A DNA stretch of 64,000 bases. Origin: Paenibacillus sp. AN1007 (lineage in GTDB: Bacteria > Bacillota > Bacilli > Paenibacillales > Paenibacillaceae). Shown here one piece after another: positions 46,993 to 56,999 of the stretch. Position numbers and translations under genes: made by a program. The stretch is taken from NCBI RefSeq assembly GCF_040702995.1, contig NZ_CP159992.1:2505501-2569500 (forward strand). Direction: 5' to 3'. The notes below the pieces were generated by a model. It saw nothing but the letters and a program-made list of their open reading frames with translations, ran no database searches and was not told the DNA's origin. The number at the start of each line of letters is the position of its first letter. Positions within the stretch are counted from its first letter, which is position 1.

Positions 46993-47289
46993 GCACAAAC
47001 ACTAGGATAAGTGCTAACACATATAAAAAAACACAAACATAAGCTCTAGTAACAACATAAATAGGGTGTTCTTAGTATTTCATGTTGGTAACGCTTTCTA
47101 TTATTAAGTTAAGGTTTTGCCTACTCGGCTGCAATGATTTATCCTGAATGATTATTGATCAATTCTCAGGTTTGATTGGATGTTGGCGCAAAAAGAGAAA
47201 TTCATGATATCACATTTTATTAATACCGCTTCGTACTTTCTTAAAATCATCATATGTATACGTTCTAAGTATAGTTATTTAATGTACTG
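46993..47289. other. Gene-poor AT-rich stretch
   Basis: No gene is seen between the AraC gene and the small membrane protein. A cre-like sequence TGGTAACGCTTTCT occurs at about 47086-47099 but matches CcpA consensus poorly and lies far from any start. Nothing else is recognised. Confidence 0.4.
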
Positions 47290-47499
47290 CTAGGGTTTAA
47301 CATTTGTGTCACGCTGGACAGGCTTAGACTTATTCGGCGTCGGATTGTTAAGCTTTTTGCGCTTTTGAAAAGTGATATAGGTCGTAATGATTAAAAGTGC
47401 GGGAAATCCGATATAAATCAGGATGTATAAAATAATAGGTCCAAAAACAAGAATAATAGCATCTGACGGGCCGTTATATATGCCGTTCTCCTCCTTCAT
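47290..47499 (-). CDS. Small single-pass or two-pass membrane protein
   Basis: The protein has about 69 residues with hydrophobic stretches AIILVFGPIILYILIYIGF and LLIITTYITF followed by a basic tail with KRKKLNNP. The family is not recognised. The start is unclear: the ATG at 47499 has no upstream ribosome site, while AAGGAGG lies immediately after it inside the frame with only an ATA codon at proper distance. An ATG at 47532 overlaps a TATAAT-like sequence. Confidence 0.5.
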   Translation of the reverse strand: MKEENGIYNGPSDAIILVFGPIILYILIYIGFPALLIITTYITFQKRKKLNNPTPNKSKPVQRDTNVKP

Positions 47500-47724
47500 G
47501 TAATTATAAATTCTAATGTTTACGATATGCATATTATACAGTGATTACATCTACTGGTCGATGGCGTCATGCTGGATGAAAGTGTTCTTCGCAATACATG
47601 GTCAAGGAAGGTTCATATCGTGGATCTACGGCTCCTTTATTAAGATCTATCTGTAACATTTTCAAACTAGGATCGTTACTTACTTATATATGCAGCTAAA
47701 CATATAACAGAAACGAGAGATATC

Positions 47725-48264
47725 ATGAAAAATAAAGCTTCCATGATTCTATTCATGTTGGGATTAGCTATTGCACTTTCTGCTTGTGCTGATGGAACTA
47801 AGAGTAATTCGGAAGTAAACCAAACGACCCAAACAGGGAGTGGGAGTAGATCTAAGGATGAACAAACAGCTGCTGAAACAACTGCAGAATCGAAAATTAA
47901 TTTTGAAAAAGGTGTATTCATAGACTTAGAAAAAGAGAACAATGCCCTGTTAAACGAGCAAATCAAAGAAGTTTTGAAGAAAAATCTTGACGCTCAGGTA
48001 AGTCTAGATGAAGAAACCTTCCGAAGTACATTTAAAGACTCGAAGACTGCAGATTCTTACATGGGAAGCTTTGGCGGAGAATATAAGTTTACAGAAATAT
48101 ATAATATTTCAGAAGATAAAACTAAACATCAGATCTTAGTAAACGTTACTGGAAAGATGTTAAGAGATAATGTCATTGAGGATGCCGCTATCACCTATTA
48201 CTTTGATGCTGATGCCAATGGGAAATGGAGTACATATACCCATCAGTCAGGAGGTAAAACATGA
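47725..48264 (+). CDS. Putative lipoprotein, first of a paralogous pair
   Basis: This 179-residue protein has a lipoprotein signal with lipobox LSAC and Cys at about residue 21, a Ser/Thr/Glu-rich linker, and a folded C-terminal domain. The domain resembles that of the next gene: FEKGVFIDLEKENNALLNEQI here and GVFIDLNSVDNPLF there. Function is unknown. Its stop overlaps the start of the next gene by four bases (ATGA), so they form one operon. Confidence 0.8.
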   Translation: MKNKASMILFMLGLAIALSACADGTKSNSEVNQTTQTGSGSRSKDEQTAAETTAESKINFEKGVFIDLEKENNALLNEQIKEVLKKNLDAQVSLDEETFRSTFKDSKTADSYMGSFGGEYKFTEIYNISEDKTKHQILVNVTGKMLRDNVIEDAAITYYFDADANGKWSTYTHQSGGKT

Positions 48265-48755
48265 AAAAAGTAGTCCTGCATTCTTTGTTACTTATACTAT
48301 CAATAGGGATCATAACTGCTTGTGGTAACATTACGGACTCTGAATCACAGTTGGAAAATAATACACCTAAAACAGAGCAAACTGAAACTCAAGTTGAGAG
48401 TGCCCCTAATATAAAGACAGGAGTTTTTATTGATCTAAATTCCGTAGACAATCCTTTGTTTAACAAGGACATAAAAGTGTTATTGGAGAGAACATTAGAT
48501 TCACTAGCCAATAAAAAAGAGAAAGAATTCAGAAGCGTTTTTGCAGATGACGGGACTGCCGACGCGCACATGTTTTTGTTTGGAAACGATTATGCATTTG
48601 AAGAGATGGGAACAATTGATGAAGATCAAGAAGGTAGAATCATAGTAGAAATTAGAGGGAAAGTTGTATCTGATAACGAGGTGAAAACACCCAATTCGTT
48701 CTACTATTTTGTAAAAAGCAAACAGGATAAGTGGCGTTTAGGGGCGATTGACTAA
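48261..48755 (+). CDS. Putative lipoprotein, second of the paralogous pair
   Basis: This 164-residue protein has a lipobox ITAC with Cys at about residue 21. Its C-terminal domain (GVFIDLNSVDNPLFNKDI, FRSVFADDGTADAHM, RIIVEIRGKVV) is clearly related to the gene before it, in which FRSTFKDSKTADSYM and HQILVNVTGKML occur at the same places. It likely arose by tandem duplication. No known domain is recognised. Confidence 0.8.
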   Translation: MKKVVLHSLLLILSIGIITACGNITDSESQLENNTPKTEQTETQVESAPNIKTGVFIDLNSVDNPLFNKDIKVLLERTLDSLANKKEKEFRSVFADDGTADAHMFLFGNDYAFEEMGTIDEDQEGRIIVEIRGKVVSDNEVKTPNSFYYFVKSKQDKWRLGAID

Positions 48756-48845
48756 CCATTTTTCTAGTAACCAATCTATTCTACGTTTTTTTCGAGATTA
48801 GTGGTAAAATAAACAAAAAATAGTCTAACGTAAGGAGATTGGTTT

Positions 48846-49370
48846 GTGATGAACGAAAGACCTACTAAAGAAGAATATGCTTCCTTCTACGAAGGATACA
48901 TTCAGCTTGTTCCTGAAGGAAACGTAATTGAGCTGCTGGAACAGCAAGGTACACAGGTAAACACAGCGATTCGTGCTCTCACAGAAGAACAAGGAAATTT
49001 CCGTTATGATGCTGGCAAATGGAGTGTCAAAGAGGTTTTTGGCCATCTTATTGACAATGAACGCATTATGAGCGGGCGCTTGCTTCGGATCGCCAGGGGC
49101 GATGTCACATCTCTTCCGGGTTATGATCAGGACATTCTGATGAGTAGTCATCCGTTTGAATCCTATACCATGATTGATCTGGCGGAAGAATATGCAGCTG
49201 TAAGACATTCTACCGCACTTCTGCTTCGTCGTCTCAGCACCGAGGCCTGGTTGCGCAGAGGCATAGTTAACGATCATCCGGCTTCAACGCGTTCTATCGC
49301 GTGTGTGATAACCGGACACGAACTGCATCATCTGTCTGTACTGCGTGAACGTTACGGGATTAAGCTGTAA
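48846..49370 (+). CDS. DinB/YfiT-type superfamily protein
   Basis: This 174-residue four-helix-bundle protein fits the DinB superfamily. The metal-binding triad is His67 in FGHLIDNER, His158 and His162 in GHELHHLSVL. Many members are thiol-dependent transferases with bacillithiol, but the precise role is unknown. AAGGAG lies before the GTG at 48846. An ATG three bases later is equally possible. Confidence 0.85.
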   Translation: MMNERPTKEEYASFYEGYIQLVPEGNVIELLEQQGTQVNTAIRALTEEQGNFRYDAGKWSVKEVFGHLIDNERIMSGRLLRIARGDVTSLPGYDQDILMSSHPFESYTMIDLAEEYAAVRHSTALLLRRLSTEAWLRRGIVNDHPASTRSIACVITGHELHHLSVLRERYGIKL

Positions 49371-49432
49371 TCTTAAGCTTCTGGACAATACAGGCGCTGC
49401 TGCTCAACGAAATGAGAGTAATATAAAAAAGG

Positions 49433-49470
49433 AGAATCTGTTCATCTAACGATGAATAAGATTCTCTTCT
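49433..49470. terminator. Bidirectional terminator between convergent genes
   Basis: GAGAATCT and AGATTCTC arms with inner TTCATC/GATGAA pairs form a strong hairpin with T runs on both sides. It separates the DinB-like gene from the minus-strand membrane protein. Confidence 0.82.
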
Positions 49471-49474
49471 CTCT

Positions 49475-49900
49475 TTAACACGTTTCATCTTGATCTCTTT
49501 GCTGCTGTTTTCTCAGCTTGAATACATAATATATTGGTATGAATCCGCAAATGAACAAAATTGCCCCCATCCCTAATCCTTCAGCCCATCCTGTGTTCGC
49601 TGCACTTGAAGTTAGGATCATGACTGCGGCAGCAATCAGAAGCAGTACAGTCAGACTGACCATGAAAGCTTTCCCTGGATGTTTCACTCCCCTCTCCTGT
49701 TCTACACTAACACTGATCGATAAGTAGGCAAAAACAACAGATGTTAAAATAAATATAAACCAAAGCGGATTGCTGCGCATGGATTCGATACCACCTCTGA
49801 CCAAGTCAGAGCCCAGTACAAAAAGAATACCTAGAGTTTGAACAATGTACGTAACCTTAAAATGGTGCAGGTTTCTCAGAATATTGGATTGAAGAACCAA
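49475..49900 (-). CDS. Small four-helix membrane protein
   Basis: This protein of up to 141 residues has four hydrophobic segments (about 18-32, 47-64, 79-96 and 107-125) and a basic, polar tail KLRKQQQRDQDETC. No family is recognised. The TTG at 49900 has no clear ribosome site, so the exact start is uncertain. Confidence 0.6.
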   Translation of the reverse strand: MVLQSNILRNLHHFKVTYIVQTLGILFVLGSDLVRGGIESMRSNPLWFIFILTSVVFAYLSISVSVEQERGVKHPGKAFMVSLTVLLLIAAAVMILTSSAANTGWAEGLGMGAILFICGFIPIYYVFKLRKQQQRDQDETC

Positions 49901-49994
49901 ATTTATTCGAGAATAGATACAGAGCAGTCCCTTATCGATTTATTAATCTTGTCATTGTAAAATGAAATAAACAAACGGATTGGAGTGAAGCGAA

Positions 49995-50756
49995 TTGATC
50001 GGATCTTCACGCTATTTGAGACAGGTACAGCTTATGCGAAATCTGGTTCCTACTTTTCAAGCGTATCCTTTTGATCTGGCAGTGATTCGAAATCTACATA
50101 CACTTGATTTTCATCCCAAGGTAACCTACATTGTTGGTGAAAACGGCATGGGTAAGTCTACACTAATGGAGTCCATTGCTGTCTCCTGGGGATTTAATCC
50201 CGAAGGCGGAACAATGAACTTTTCATTTTCTACTCAGGCTACGCATTCGAACTTATTTGAATATATTCAGTTAGTCAAAGGCCCGCGGCGTCCCAGAGAC
50301 GGATTTTTTTTCAGGGCTGAAAGCTATTATAATCTGGCGACGACCATTGATGAGTTAGATCGTGAGCCTTCACCGGGACGTCCTATCAAAGATTCGTACG
50401 GTGGAAAGTCACTGCATGAGCAATCCCATGGAGAGTCCTTTTTCTCCACATTTGTTCATCGGTTTGGGGGAAATGGCTTGTACATTCTGGATGAGCCCGA
50501 GGCTGCATTGTCGCCCCTTCGTCAGATGGCCATGCTCACCCGCATTCATGAACTGGTGCAGCAAAATTCTCAATTCATTATTGCTACCCACTCTCCGATT
50601 CTGATGGCGTATCCCGATGCACAGATCTATAACCTGACACCAGATGGAATTGAGATTCAGACGTTGGAAGAAACGGATCATTATCTGATCATGAAGGAAT
50701 TTCTGAATAACAAAGACAAGATGATCCAGCAGTTATTTGAGGATAACGATAATTAA
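49995..50756 (+). CDS. AAA-type ATPase, ABC/RecF-like
   Basis: This 253-residue ATPase has a Walker A GENGMGKST (48-56), an ABC-like signature SHGES (144-148), a Walker B YILDEPEA (163-170), and ATHSPI as a switch His. There are no membrane segments. It resembles stand-alone RecF/OLD-related or ABC-type ATPases of unknown role. GGAG precedes the TTG start at 49995. No partner nuclease is adjacent. Confidence 0.82.
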   Translation: MIGSSRYLRQVQLMRNLVPTFQAYPFDLAVIRNLHTLDFHPKVTYIVGENGMGKSTLMESIAVSWGFNPEGGTMNFSFSTQATHSNLFEYIQLVKGPRRPRDGFFFRAESYYNLATTIDELDREPSPGRPIKDSYGGKSLHEQSHGESFFSTFVHRFGGNGLYILDEPEAALSPLRQMAMLTRIHELVQQNSQFIIATHSPILMAYPDAQIYNLTPDGIEIQTLEETDHYLIMKEFLNNKDKMIQQLFEDNDN

Positions 50757-50771
50757 AACCGCGAATACGAA

Positions 50772-50821
50772 CAGCCGTCAACGGTTTGAATTGACGGCTG
50801 GGATGATCTGATTTTTTTTAT
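50772..50821 (+). terminator. Terminator after the AAA ATPase
   Basis: CAGCCGTCAA (50772-50781) pairs with TTGACGGCTG (50791-50800), and a T run follows at about 50811-50819 on the plus strand. Confidence 0.75.
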
Positions 50822-50876
50822 AATGAAGCATCTCTTCAGCGATGTTAACCAAATCCTCTTTACTGTCAGCATAAGA

Positions 50877-50909
50877 AAAACAGCTAACCAACCTCATTAG
50901 CTGTTTCTC
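50877..50909 (-). terminator. Terminator after the beta-glucuronidase gene
   Basis: AACAGCTAA and TTAGCTGTT pair around a short loop, and a T run follows on the minus strand. It lies just beyond the glucuronidase stop at 50950. Confidence 0.75.
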
Positions 50910-50949
50910 TATATTCACGGTGATTCCTTATGTTATGATGTCTTCTTCC

Positions 50950-52737
50950 TCAGCTCTTGTAATAATAATCCGGGATGTTGGTCCACCGTTTTTTCAGTTC
51001 ATGTGCAATAGCTTTCGGTTTGCGATCACGTGTGAAGATGCCTTTTTTATTGCCCTGCACACGGATGATTCCCTGAGTGGTGGCAAAATCAGCAAAGTTC
51101 CATACTTGTTCGCCAACAAACTGTTGAAATTCATCAAACACCTCATGGTTTGCTCTATAAAACTCCACTTGGTATTCCTCGGTAAACATCACGGGCTCAA
51201 CATCATGTAATCCGGCAACCGTGTCCGCTCCGTATTCCGTCATCATAAAAGGTTTATGCGGGCATCGTTTCAACCAGCCATTAAATTCGGCACGAAGCTT
51301 TTCTTTGGCCGAGTCCAGATTACCCCCATCGACATACCATCCATAGTATCGGTTAAAGGTGAGAATATCCAAAAGCTCGGCAATCTGATCCTTTTCTGGC
51401 GAGGATTCCATCTGAGTAACAATCGTAACCGGACGTTTCTGTGGATCTAATTCTCTCGTTAGATCAATCAATGGTTTGAAATATTCGTAAGCTCCCTTTT
51501 CTTCAGAAGCAGGTTCGTTAGCAATATTCCACATGACCACACAGGCGTGATTTTTGTCCCGCTGTATAAGCTCGCGAATCACATCCTGGTGATGTTCAAA
51601 TGTATCGAGTTCGTCCCATGTATTCTTCAGCACACCACCACGATGAACAACCAGCATGTTCAGATGCATACCGACCGCTGGCACCTCATCAATGACTACA
51701 AACCCTTCCCGATCGGCAAGTCTCATGACTTCTTCTGAATAGGGGTAATGTGCAGTACGGAAAGAGTTGGCTCCCGTCCACTTCATCAGATTAAAATCGA
51801 GTACATTGGCTGGCTCATTAAAACCTCTGCCATGCATGGTTGTATCTTCATGCTTGCCGTACCCTTTGAAGTAGAAAGGTTTATCATTAATGAGGAATTT
51901 TCCTTCCTTCACTTCCACACTTCTCACCCCAAACGGCTGTTCATAAACGTCAATCGTTTCGCCTTCGGCTTCCAGTTCGACGCGCAGCGTGTACAAGTAG
52001 GCATTTAATGGTTCCCACAGTCTGACATTTGGAATGATCATTTCACCTGACTGGCCTTCATATTCTGCAACCATCGTGCCGGATTCGTCGATAATTTTCA
52101 CTCTAACCGAAGCTGTACCAGTAATATCAATCGAATACTGAACCTGACCATTCAGTTCGGTTACAATGCTAATATCTCTAGTATAGGTCTTTGGTGTTGT
52201 GTATATTTTTACAGGTCGATGCAGACCAGCATAGTTGAAAAAATCGAAGTTCGGCAGGTTCTGCAGTGTTTTTCCCCCGCCAGAAACCTCCTGCTCAATG
52301 ATAGATCCAACGGGTAATGTCGTTTCATCTACGATATTATTTACTGCGACGGTTAAGCGATTCTTCCCTTTTTGCAGATAACGGTTTATTTCAGCTTCAA
52401 AAGGCAAAAAGCCTCCTTTATGCTCTATAACAAACTCACCATTCACATACACTTTTGCTAAATGAGTAACTGAACCAAATCGTAATACGATTCTCTCATG
52501 ATGTATTGAATCTGGGAGCGTAACATCACGTTCATACCATACCCAGCCAACATGGTCACGAATTTTCGCACTTACTCCGATGTCATTATAGGATGCTGGA
52601 ACCACCATACACATCGGGTCTTGTAGTTTTCCAAGCTGCCAGTTTTCTTGAAACCCTGCTCCTTCATCCAACTTGAAATTCCAGATTCCATTGAGATCTA
52701 TGATGTGACGTGTCTCGGTCAATATAGGGTATAACAT
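50950..52737 (-). CDS. uidA: Beta-glucuronidase (GH2)
   Basis: This 595-residue cytoplasmic GH2 enzyme has acid/base Glu408 in WNIANEPA and nucleophile Glu501 in MTEYGAD. The glucuronidase-specific N-x-K motif appears as Asn563-Lys565 in QGNKKGIFT, which distinguishes it from beta-galactosidases. It releases glucuronic acid from beta-glucuronides. GGAGGAG precedes the ATG. It follows the GPH symporter gene on the same strand by about 75 bases, and the two form a glucuronide uptake and cleavage unit. Confidence 0.93.
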   Translation of the reverse strand: MLYPILTETRHIIDLNGIWNFKLDEGAGFQENWQLGKLQDPMCMVVPASYNDIGVSAKIRDHVGWVWYERDVTLPDSIHHERIVLRFGSVTHLAKVYVNGEFVIEHKGGFLPFEAEINRYLQKGKNRLTVAVNNIVDETTLPVGSIIEQEVSGGGKTLQNLPNFDFFNYAGLHRPVKIYTTPKTYTRDISIVTELNGQVQYSIDITGTASVRVKIIDESGTMVAEYEGQSGEMIIPNVRLWEPLNAYLYTLRVELEAEGETIDVYEQPFGVRSVEVKEGKFLINDKPFYFKGYGKHEDTTMHGRGFNEPANVLDFNLMKWTGANSFRTAHYPYSEEVMRLADREGFVVIDEVPAVGMHLNMLVVHRGGVLKNTWDELDTFEHHQDVIRELIQRDKNHACVVMWNIANEPASEEKGAYEYFKPLIDLTRELDPQKRPVTIVTQMESSPEKDQIAELLDILTFNRYYGWYVDGGNLDSAKEKLRAEFNGWLKRCPHKPFMMTEYGADTVAGLHDVEPVMFTEEYQVEFYRANHEVFDEFQQFVGEQVWNFADFATTQGIIRVQGNKKGIFTRDRKPKAIAHELKKRWTNIPDYYYKS

Positions 52738-52811
52738 ATAAACATCTCCTCCATCTTTGAAAAATAAGAGCTTCTTCTACCTCCTGTCGAGTACACCATA
52801 TCAAACTAGTA

Positions 52812-54164
52812 TCAGTTCATCCTTTTTGTATTGATATCGCTTACAAGTTGGGCTGTACGTTTCTTGTTCAGCGGGTATAGAAAAGCAATACAGATAAATA
52901 CGAGAAACAGACCACAAGCTGGTACAAGTGTTGCTAGAAAATATATGCCTTCAAGTGTGCGTGGTGTCTGCACCTCAAGTGCAGCGTTATATCCAACAGC
53001 CGCCATAGCTGCCCCTCCAATGCCTCCGGCTACGGCCTGTCCGACTTTACGTGAAAAAGAATAAATGGAGTAGATCGTAGCATCCTCGCGTAATCCGGTG
53101 ACATGTTCATGATAGTCTACCAGATCCGTAATAAAGGCCCAGCTAATGAGATTGAACAGAGCATATCCGAACAACCCAACGAAGAGAATCGCCATATATT
53201 GAACTGCCGAAAGATTCGGAATGAGATATAAAAGCAGGTAAACTACGGTTGAAAGTAAAAAGCCTGCAGCAGCTACTTCTTTTTTTCCAAACTTCGCTAC
53301 GAGCGGTTTGACTAACGGCATCCCGATAAATATAGGGGCGGATTGAACCAGACTAAACACACTGAGCAGTTGAGCATTACCAAAATAGTCTTTGAACAAA
53401 TACGTATTAACCGTACCAATCAGCATTAAATTGATTAAAAAAATAAGTGATCCAATCAAAAAGACGATCAGCGGTTTATTTTTCAAAAGACCATGCAGCG
53501 TTTTTCTCATATTGGTGTTTGGTTTCTCATTCGCATCCGGGATGACACGTTCGATGGATAATTTATAACATGCCATATAAGAAGCAATGGACAGAATTCC
53601 AAAAATGACGGCTCCCAGCATGAAACGATTGGCATTCGCTTCGTTATTAACAAATAAGAGCAGTGGACCCACAACACCGACAAATAATTGCGCCAATGTG
53701 GCTCCCAGCGATCTCCATGTAGACAGCACCGTACGTTCTACAGGGTCCGCAGTAATGACGGATGCCATGGAGCCGTATGGGATGTTAACAGTGCTGTACA
53801 GCGTTCCCCATAGAATATATGTGACATAAGCGTAGGCAAGATAGAATCCGTTGGACATGCCCGGGATATAAACAAACATGAGTACCCCGGAGATTACAAG
53901 CGGGAATGACATGCGATAAATCCAGGGTTTAAATTTACCGTGTTTTGATGCTTTTCGGGTATCAATAAAGCGCCCCCACGTGACATCTGCTATGGCATCC
54001 CATAAACGTGCTAACAGGAATAAACCTCCGACGGCAGCCGGATTAATATGAAATACATCGGTGTAAAAGACCATCAAAAACGAAGCAACCAAAGCAAAGA
54101 AGAAATCGTTCCCAAAATCACCAAACAAATAGCCGAATTTATCCTTATATCCAAAAGGACGCAT
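52812..54164 (-). CDS. GPH-family glycoside-cation symporter, glucuronide type
   Basis: This 450-residue transporter has about 12 membrane segments and belongs to the glycoside-pentoside-hexuronide family. The start FGYKDKFGYLFGDFGNDFFF and DAIADVTWGRFIDTRK are typical of UidB/MelB relatives. It likely brings beta-glucuronides into the cell with a cation. It is the first gene of the operon with beta-glucuronidase and is divergent from an AraC gene. A cre-like site TGGTAACGCTCTCA lies at 54237-54250. Confidence 0.88.
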   Translation of the reverse strand: MRPFGYKDKFGYLFGDFGNDFFFALVASFLMVFYTDVFHINPAAVGGLFLLARLWDAIADVTWGRFIDTRKASKHGKFKPWIYRMSFPLVISGVLMFVYIPGMSNGFYLAYAYVTYILWGTLYSTVNIPYGSMASVITADPVERTVLSTWRSLGATLAQLFVGVVGPLLLFVNNEANANRFMLGAVIFGILSIASYMACYKLSIERVIPDANEKPNTNMRKTLHGLLKNKPLIVFLIGSLIFLINLMLIGTVNTYLFKDYFGNAQLLSVFSLVQSAPIFIGMPLVKPLVAKFGKKEVAAAGFLLSTVVYLLLYLIPNLSAVQYMAILFVGLFGYALFNLISWAFITDLVDYHEHVTGLREDATIYSIYSFSRKVGQAVAGGIGGAAMAAVGYNAALEVQTPRTLEGIYFLATLVPACGLFLVFICIAFLYPLNKKRTAQLVSDINTKRMN

Positions 54165-54236
54165 AAAAATCCACCTCTCTATTTAAAATGGACAGCAACT
54201 GTGCAGGCATTCTTTACCATTTAATGCAGATACTTT

Positions 54237-54250
54237 TGGTAACGCTCTCA
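54237..54250. promoter_or_regulatory. Cre-like site near the glucuronide operon
   Basis: TGGTAACGCTCTCA matches the CcpA consensus except at two positions and lies between the divergent symporter and AraC genes. Catabolite control is plausible but unproven. Confidence 0.35.
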
Positions 54251-54434
54251 TTTCAAGTTATACGTTTTCTGTTTATATTGATCGAGCGGCTGATCCCCCT
54301 TAACTCCATGCTTGAAATCGATTTCATAAAAAATTATAATCGGTTTTGTAATGTTTCATATGGTATGTTTCACATATAAAAAGGAATATTCACATTTGAT
54401 TTTCACTACTCGGAATGAAACGGAGAATTAAGGG

Positions 54435-55682
54435 ATGTATAACTGCAGCGTTGAAAATATTGAATATATATGTAATATGACACATCATTTGTACAATGTA
54501 CCTGTTTACTATGTTGACAACCAGTACAAGCTGACCTATCAAGTCACACCTGTAAATTTTCCGCGTAACCCGCTATTCCCCTCTGAATATGAGATCATGA
54601 CAGATCTATTCTCCAACATGGAAATACAGCAATTTCCTGTCCTCCGTGAAACGATTTATCTGGAGAAATATTTCGCAATACGTATCCGTGCTGATCATCA
54701 GTGGAACGGAAGCATTATTGTAGGACCGATCATTAATTTTCGAATGACAGAGGAGATTATTCGCGTTACTTTGAGCGATCTATTCACCCAGGCGGATAAC
54801 AAGGAATTGAAAGAATATTATGATCGTGTACCTGTAATGAGTAACTTTAATTTTATTCATCTCAGTATGGTTGTTTATTTCATGCTCTATCAGGAACAAT
54901 TAACGCTGGATGACATCCTGATGAAGAATGAGAATGAACGCTCGAAGAAAGAACTGGAGATTGAGCAGCCCTATAACCAAATCATTGATGATCGCCAAAA
55001 TAATCTAATCCATACCGAGATCGATAAAGAAAAGAAACTTTTTGATTTTATTCGATTAGGTAGAACAGATAAAGTACTTGAAACGTTTCATACGATTCAT
55101 AAACAAGGCAAAAAAAGTGTGTTGTCCAAGACGAGTTATTTGCGCAGTCAAAAAAATCTGGCGATCTCCCTCATCACTCTTGCAACTAGATCAGCGGTAG
55201 AGGGCGGCGTGTATCAAGAGATTGCTTACAATCTAAGTGATCTATATATCCTAAAAATTGAGGAACTAACGGATAGCCAGGGGGTGGAGGATTTAATGGA
55301 GGATGCTGTGCTCGATTTTGCGGAACGTGTCGAGCATAGTAAAAAACACAAATATTCGAAGCCGATTAACATCTGCCGAAATTATATTTTTAACCATCTA
55401 AATGAACGAATCACGATTGCTCAGCTGGCTCAAATGACTGCCTTGAACCCTAATTATTTATCCAATTTGTTCAAAAAAGAAGTAGGTATCTCGATCTCAC
55501 AATTCATTTTAAAAACGAAAATTGAAGAAGCTCAAAATCTGTTGATGTACTCTCAATACTCTTTAGCAGAGATTTCTATTCTATTAAATTTTTATGATCA
55601 AAGTTATTTTGCAAAAGTGTTTAAAACTTATACGGGGTGTACACCCAAGCAGTTCAAAGATCAAAGAAATAATGACAAATAA
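54435..55682 (+). CDS. AraC-family regulator with large sensing domain
   Basis: This 415-residue regulator has a long N-terminal ligand or signal domain of about 300 residues and a C-terminal AraC double helix-turn-helix (about 316-410, with MTALNPNYLSNLFKKEVG and LLNFYDQSYFAKVFKTYTG). It is divergent from the symporter-glucuronidase operon and most likely activates it in response to a glucuronide. The sensing domain is not one I can name. Confidence 0.87.
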   Translation: MYNCSVENIEYICNMTHHLYNVPVYYVDNQYKLTYQVTPVNFPRNPLFPSEYEIMTDLFSNMEIQQFPVLRETIYLEKYFAIRIRADHQWNGSIIVGPIINFRMTEEIIRVTLSDLFTQADNKELKEYYDRVPVMSNFNFIHLSMVVYFMLYQEQLTLDDILMKNENERSKKELEIEQPYNQIIDDRQNNLIHTEIDKEKKLFDFIRLGRTDKVLETFHTIHKQGKKSVLSKTSYLRSQKNLAISLITLATRSAVEGGVYQEIAYNLSDLYILKIEELTDSQGVEDLMEDAVLDFAERVEHSKKHKYSKPINICRNYIFNHLNERITIAQLAQMTALNPNYLSNLFKKEVGISISQFILKTKIEEAQNLLMYSQYSLAEISILLNFYDQSYFAKVFKTYTGCTPKQFKDQRNNDK

Positions 55683-55705
55683 TGAATTAAGTTTATACGA
55701 CATAC

Positions 55706-55868
55706 TAGGGCGTGTCATGGAACCCGCTGAAGTGCATCTTTTACCCCCTTTACGCCCACTGCTGCCTCCTTTCCCTTGACGTGCCTCGACACGCCTGCGG
55801 TAAACTTCCTGGTATTGAACGAAACTTCGGCAAAATCGGCTTCCTTCAGCGTTTTCAGACACACCCTA
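55706..55868. mobile_element. MITE-like element with imperfect terminal inverted repeats
   Basis: The left end TAGGGCGTGTC (55706-55716) and the right end GACACACCCTA (55858-55868) are near-perfect inverted repeats. The similarity extends inward to a shared GCTGAAG. The 163-base element holds no transposase gene. It lies between the AraC gene and the ROK kinase gene. It may be a non-autonomous remnant of an insertion sequence whose parent is elsewhere. Confidence 0.55.
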
Positions 55869-55908
55869 AAAAAACGCTATATCAGCGGCTTTAATAAGCT
55901 TCTCTGGA

Positions 55909-56898
55909 TTACTCTGTTCTTACATCATTCTTCAAAGAAAGCCTTTGGCCTGCATAGGCGGCGGCACCAATCATGCCTGCCTGTCCTCCCAGTTGGGCCT
56001 GCTTAATTGTACAAGCGCCGGAAGACAGCTGTAATGTATGCTTCTGAACCGTATCACGAACGGTATTTAGAAGTCGATCTCCAGCTGCCGACATGCCGCC
56101 GCCAACGATAATCATCTCTGGATTGAACAGATTGATGACGTTGGAAAGACCGAAGCCTAACAGTTCTCCTGTCTCATGCATAACTTCTACAGCAAGCGGA
56201 TCCTCAAGATCGTACGCATTCGAGATCAGATGAGCTGTAATTTGGGTCTGATCTCCCTTCACCCAATCCTGAATTATACTGGTTCGGCCTTCACTCAGCT
56301 TATCCGTCAAAGTTCGAACCATCCCGATGGCTGACACGTATCTACCTAAACAACCAGAGCTTCCGCAGCGGCAGGGACGTCCCTCTCTATACATATTCAT
56401 GTGCCCGATTTCGCCTGCACTGGATGTTGTCCCATAGATTACTTTTCCATCACTGACAATGCCGGACCCCAGCCCTGTACCTAAAGTAATCAATACCAAG
56501 TTGCGGTAACCTATCCCTGCACCAAATAACCATTCACCATACAGATTTACACGCACGTCATTGTCGATAAAAACAGGAAATGAGAAATATTTATTCATGT
56601 GGTCTACAACTTGAATATGTTCCCATCCGGGAAAATTCGGTGAAAATATTGACAAACCCGATGCCGGATTCAACAAACCAGGCACGCCGATTCCCATACA
56701 GTGGACCGAATCTGGATGGATCCCCTCGGACAACATCATCTCTTGGGAAATCTTCACCATTTTATTCAATACGTGCAGCGGTCCTTTATCTGCTTCTGCG
56801 AGATCACTTCGCTCGTGGATTTTGTTAAATTCCCTATCGAAGACAGCCGATTTAATATTAGTGCCGCCCAGATCAATGCCGATCATATATTTACTCAT
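55909..56898 (-). CDS. ROK-family sugar kinase, glucokinase-like
   Basis: This 329-residue kinase has the phosphate motif GIDLGGTNIKSAVF (about 7-20), the sugar-binding GEIGHMNM with active-site His, and the zinc motif CRCGSSGC of ROK proteins. No helix-turn-helix is present, so it is a kinase rather than a repressor. Glucokinase activity is the best guess. GGAG precedes the ATG. It may phosphorylate glucose released by the GH13 enzymes or another imported sugar. Confidence 0.88.
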   Translation of the reverse strand: MSKYMIGIDLGGTNIKSAVFDREFNKIHERSDLAEADKGPLHVLNKMVKISQEMMLSEGIHPDSVHCMGIGVPGLLNPASGLSIFSPNFPGWEHIQVVDHMNKYFSFPVFIDNDVRVNLYGEWLFGAGIGYRNLVLITLGTGLGSGIVSDGKVIYGTTSSAGEIGHMNMYREGRPCRCGSSGCLGRYVSAIGMVRTLTDKLSEGRTSIIQDWVKGDQTQITAHLISNAYDLEDPLAVEVMHETGELLGFGLSNVINLFNPEMIIVGGGMSAAGDRLLNTVRDTVQKHTLQLSSGACTIKQAQLGGQAGMIGAAAYAGQRLSLKNDVRTE

Positions 56899-56999
56899 GC
56901 CAGATCTCCAATCTTGACTAGTGTGGTAACAGTACTATTGACCCATGATAACAGAACCAAGGACAGATACAACCAAAAATATGTCGTTGTTAGAAACGA

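Noticed and set aside
47086..47099. Cre-like TGGTAACGCTTTCT
   Set aside because: At least three mismatches to consensus and no promoter or gene start nearby.
48825..49277. Minus-strand frame of 150 codons opposite the DinB-like gene
   Set aside because: The DinB-like gene has the metal-binding triad and a ribosome site, so this is a shadow.
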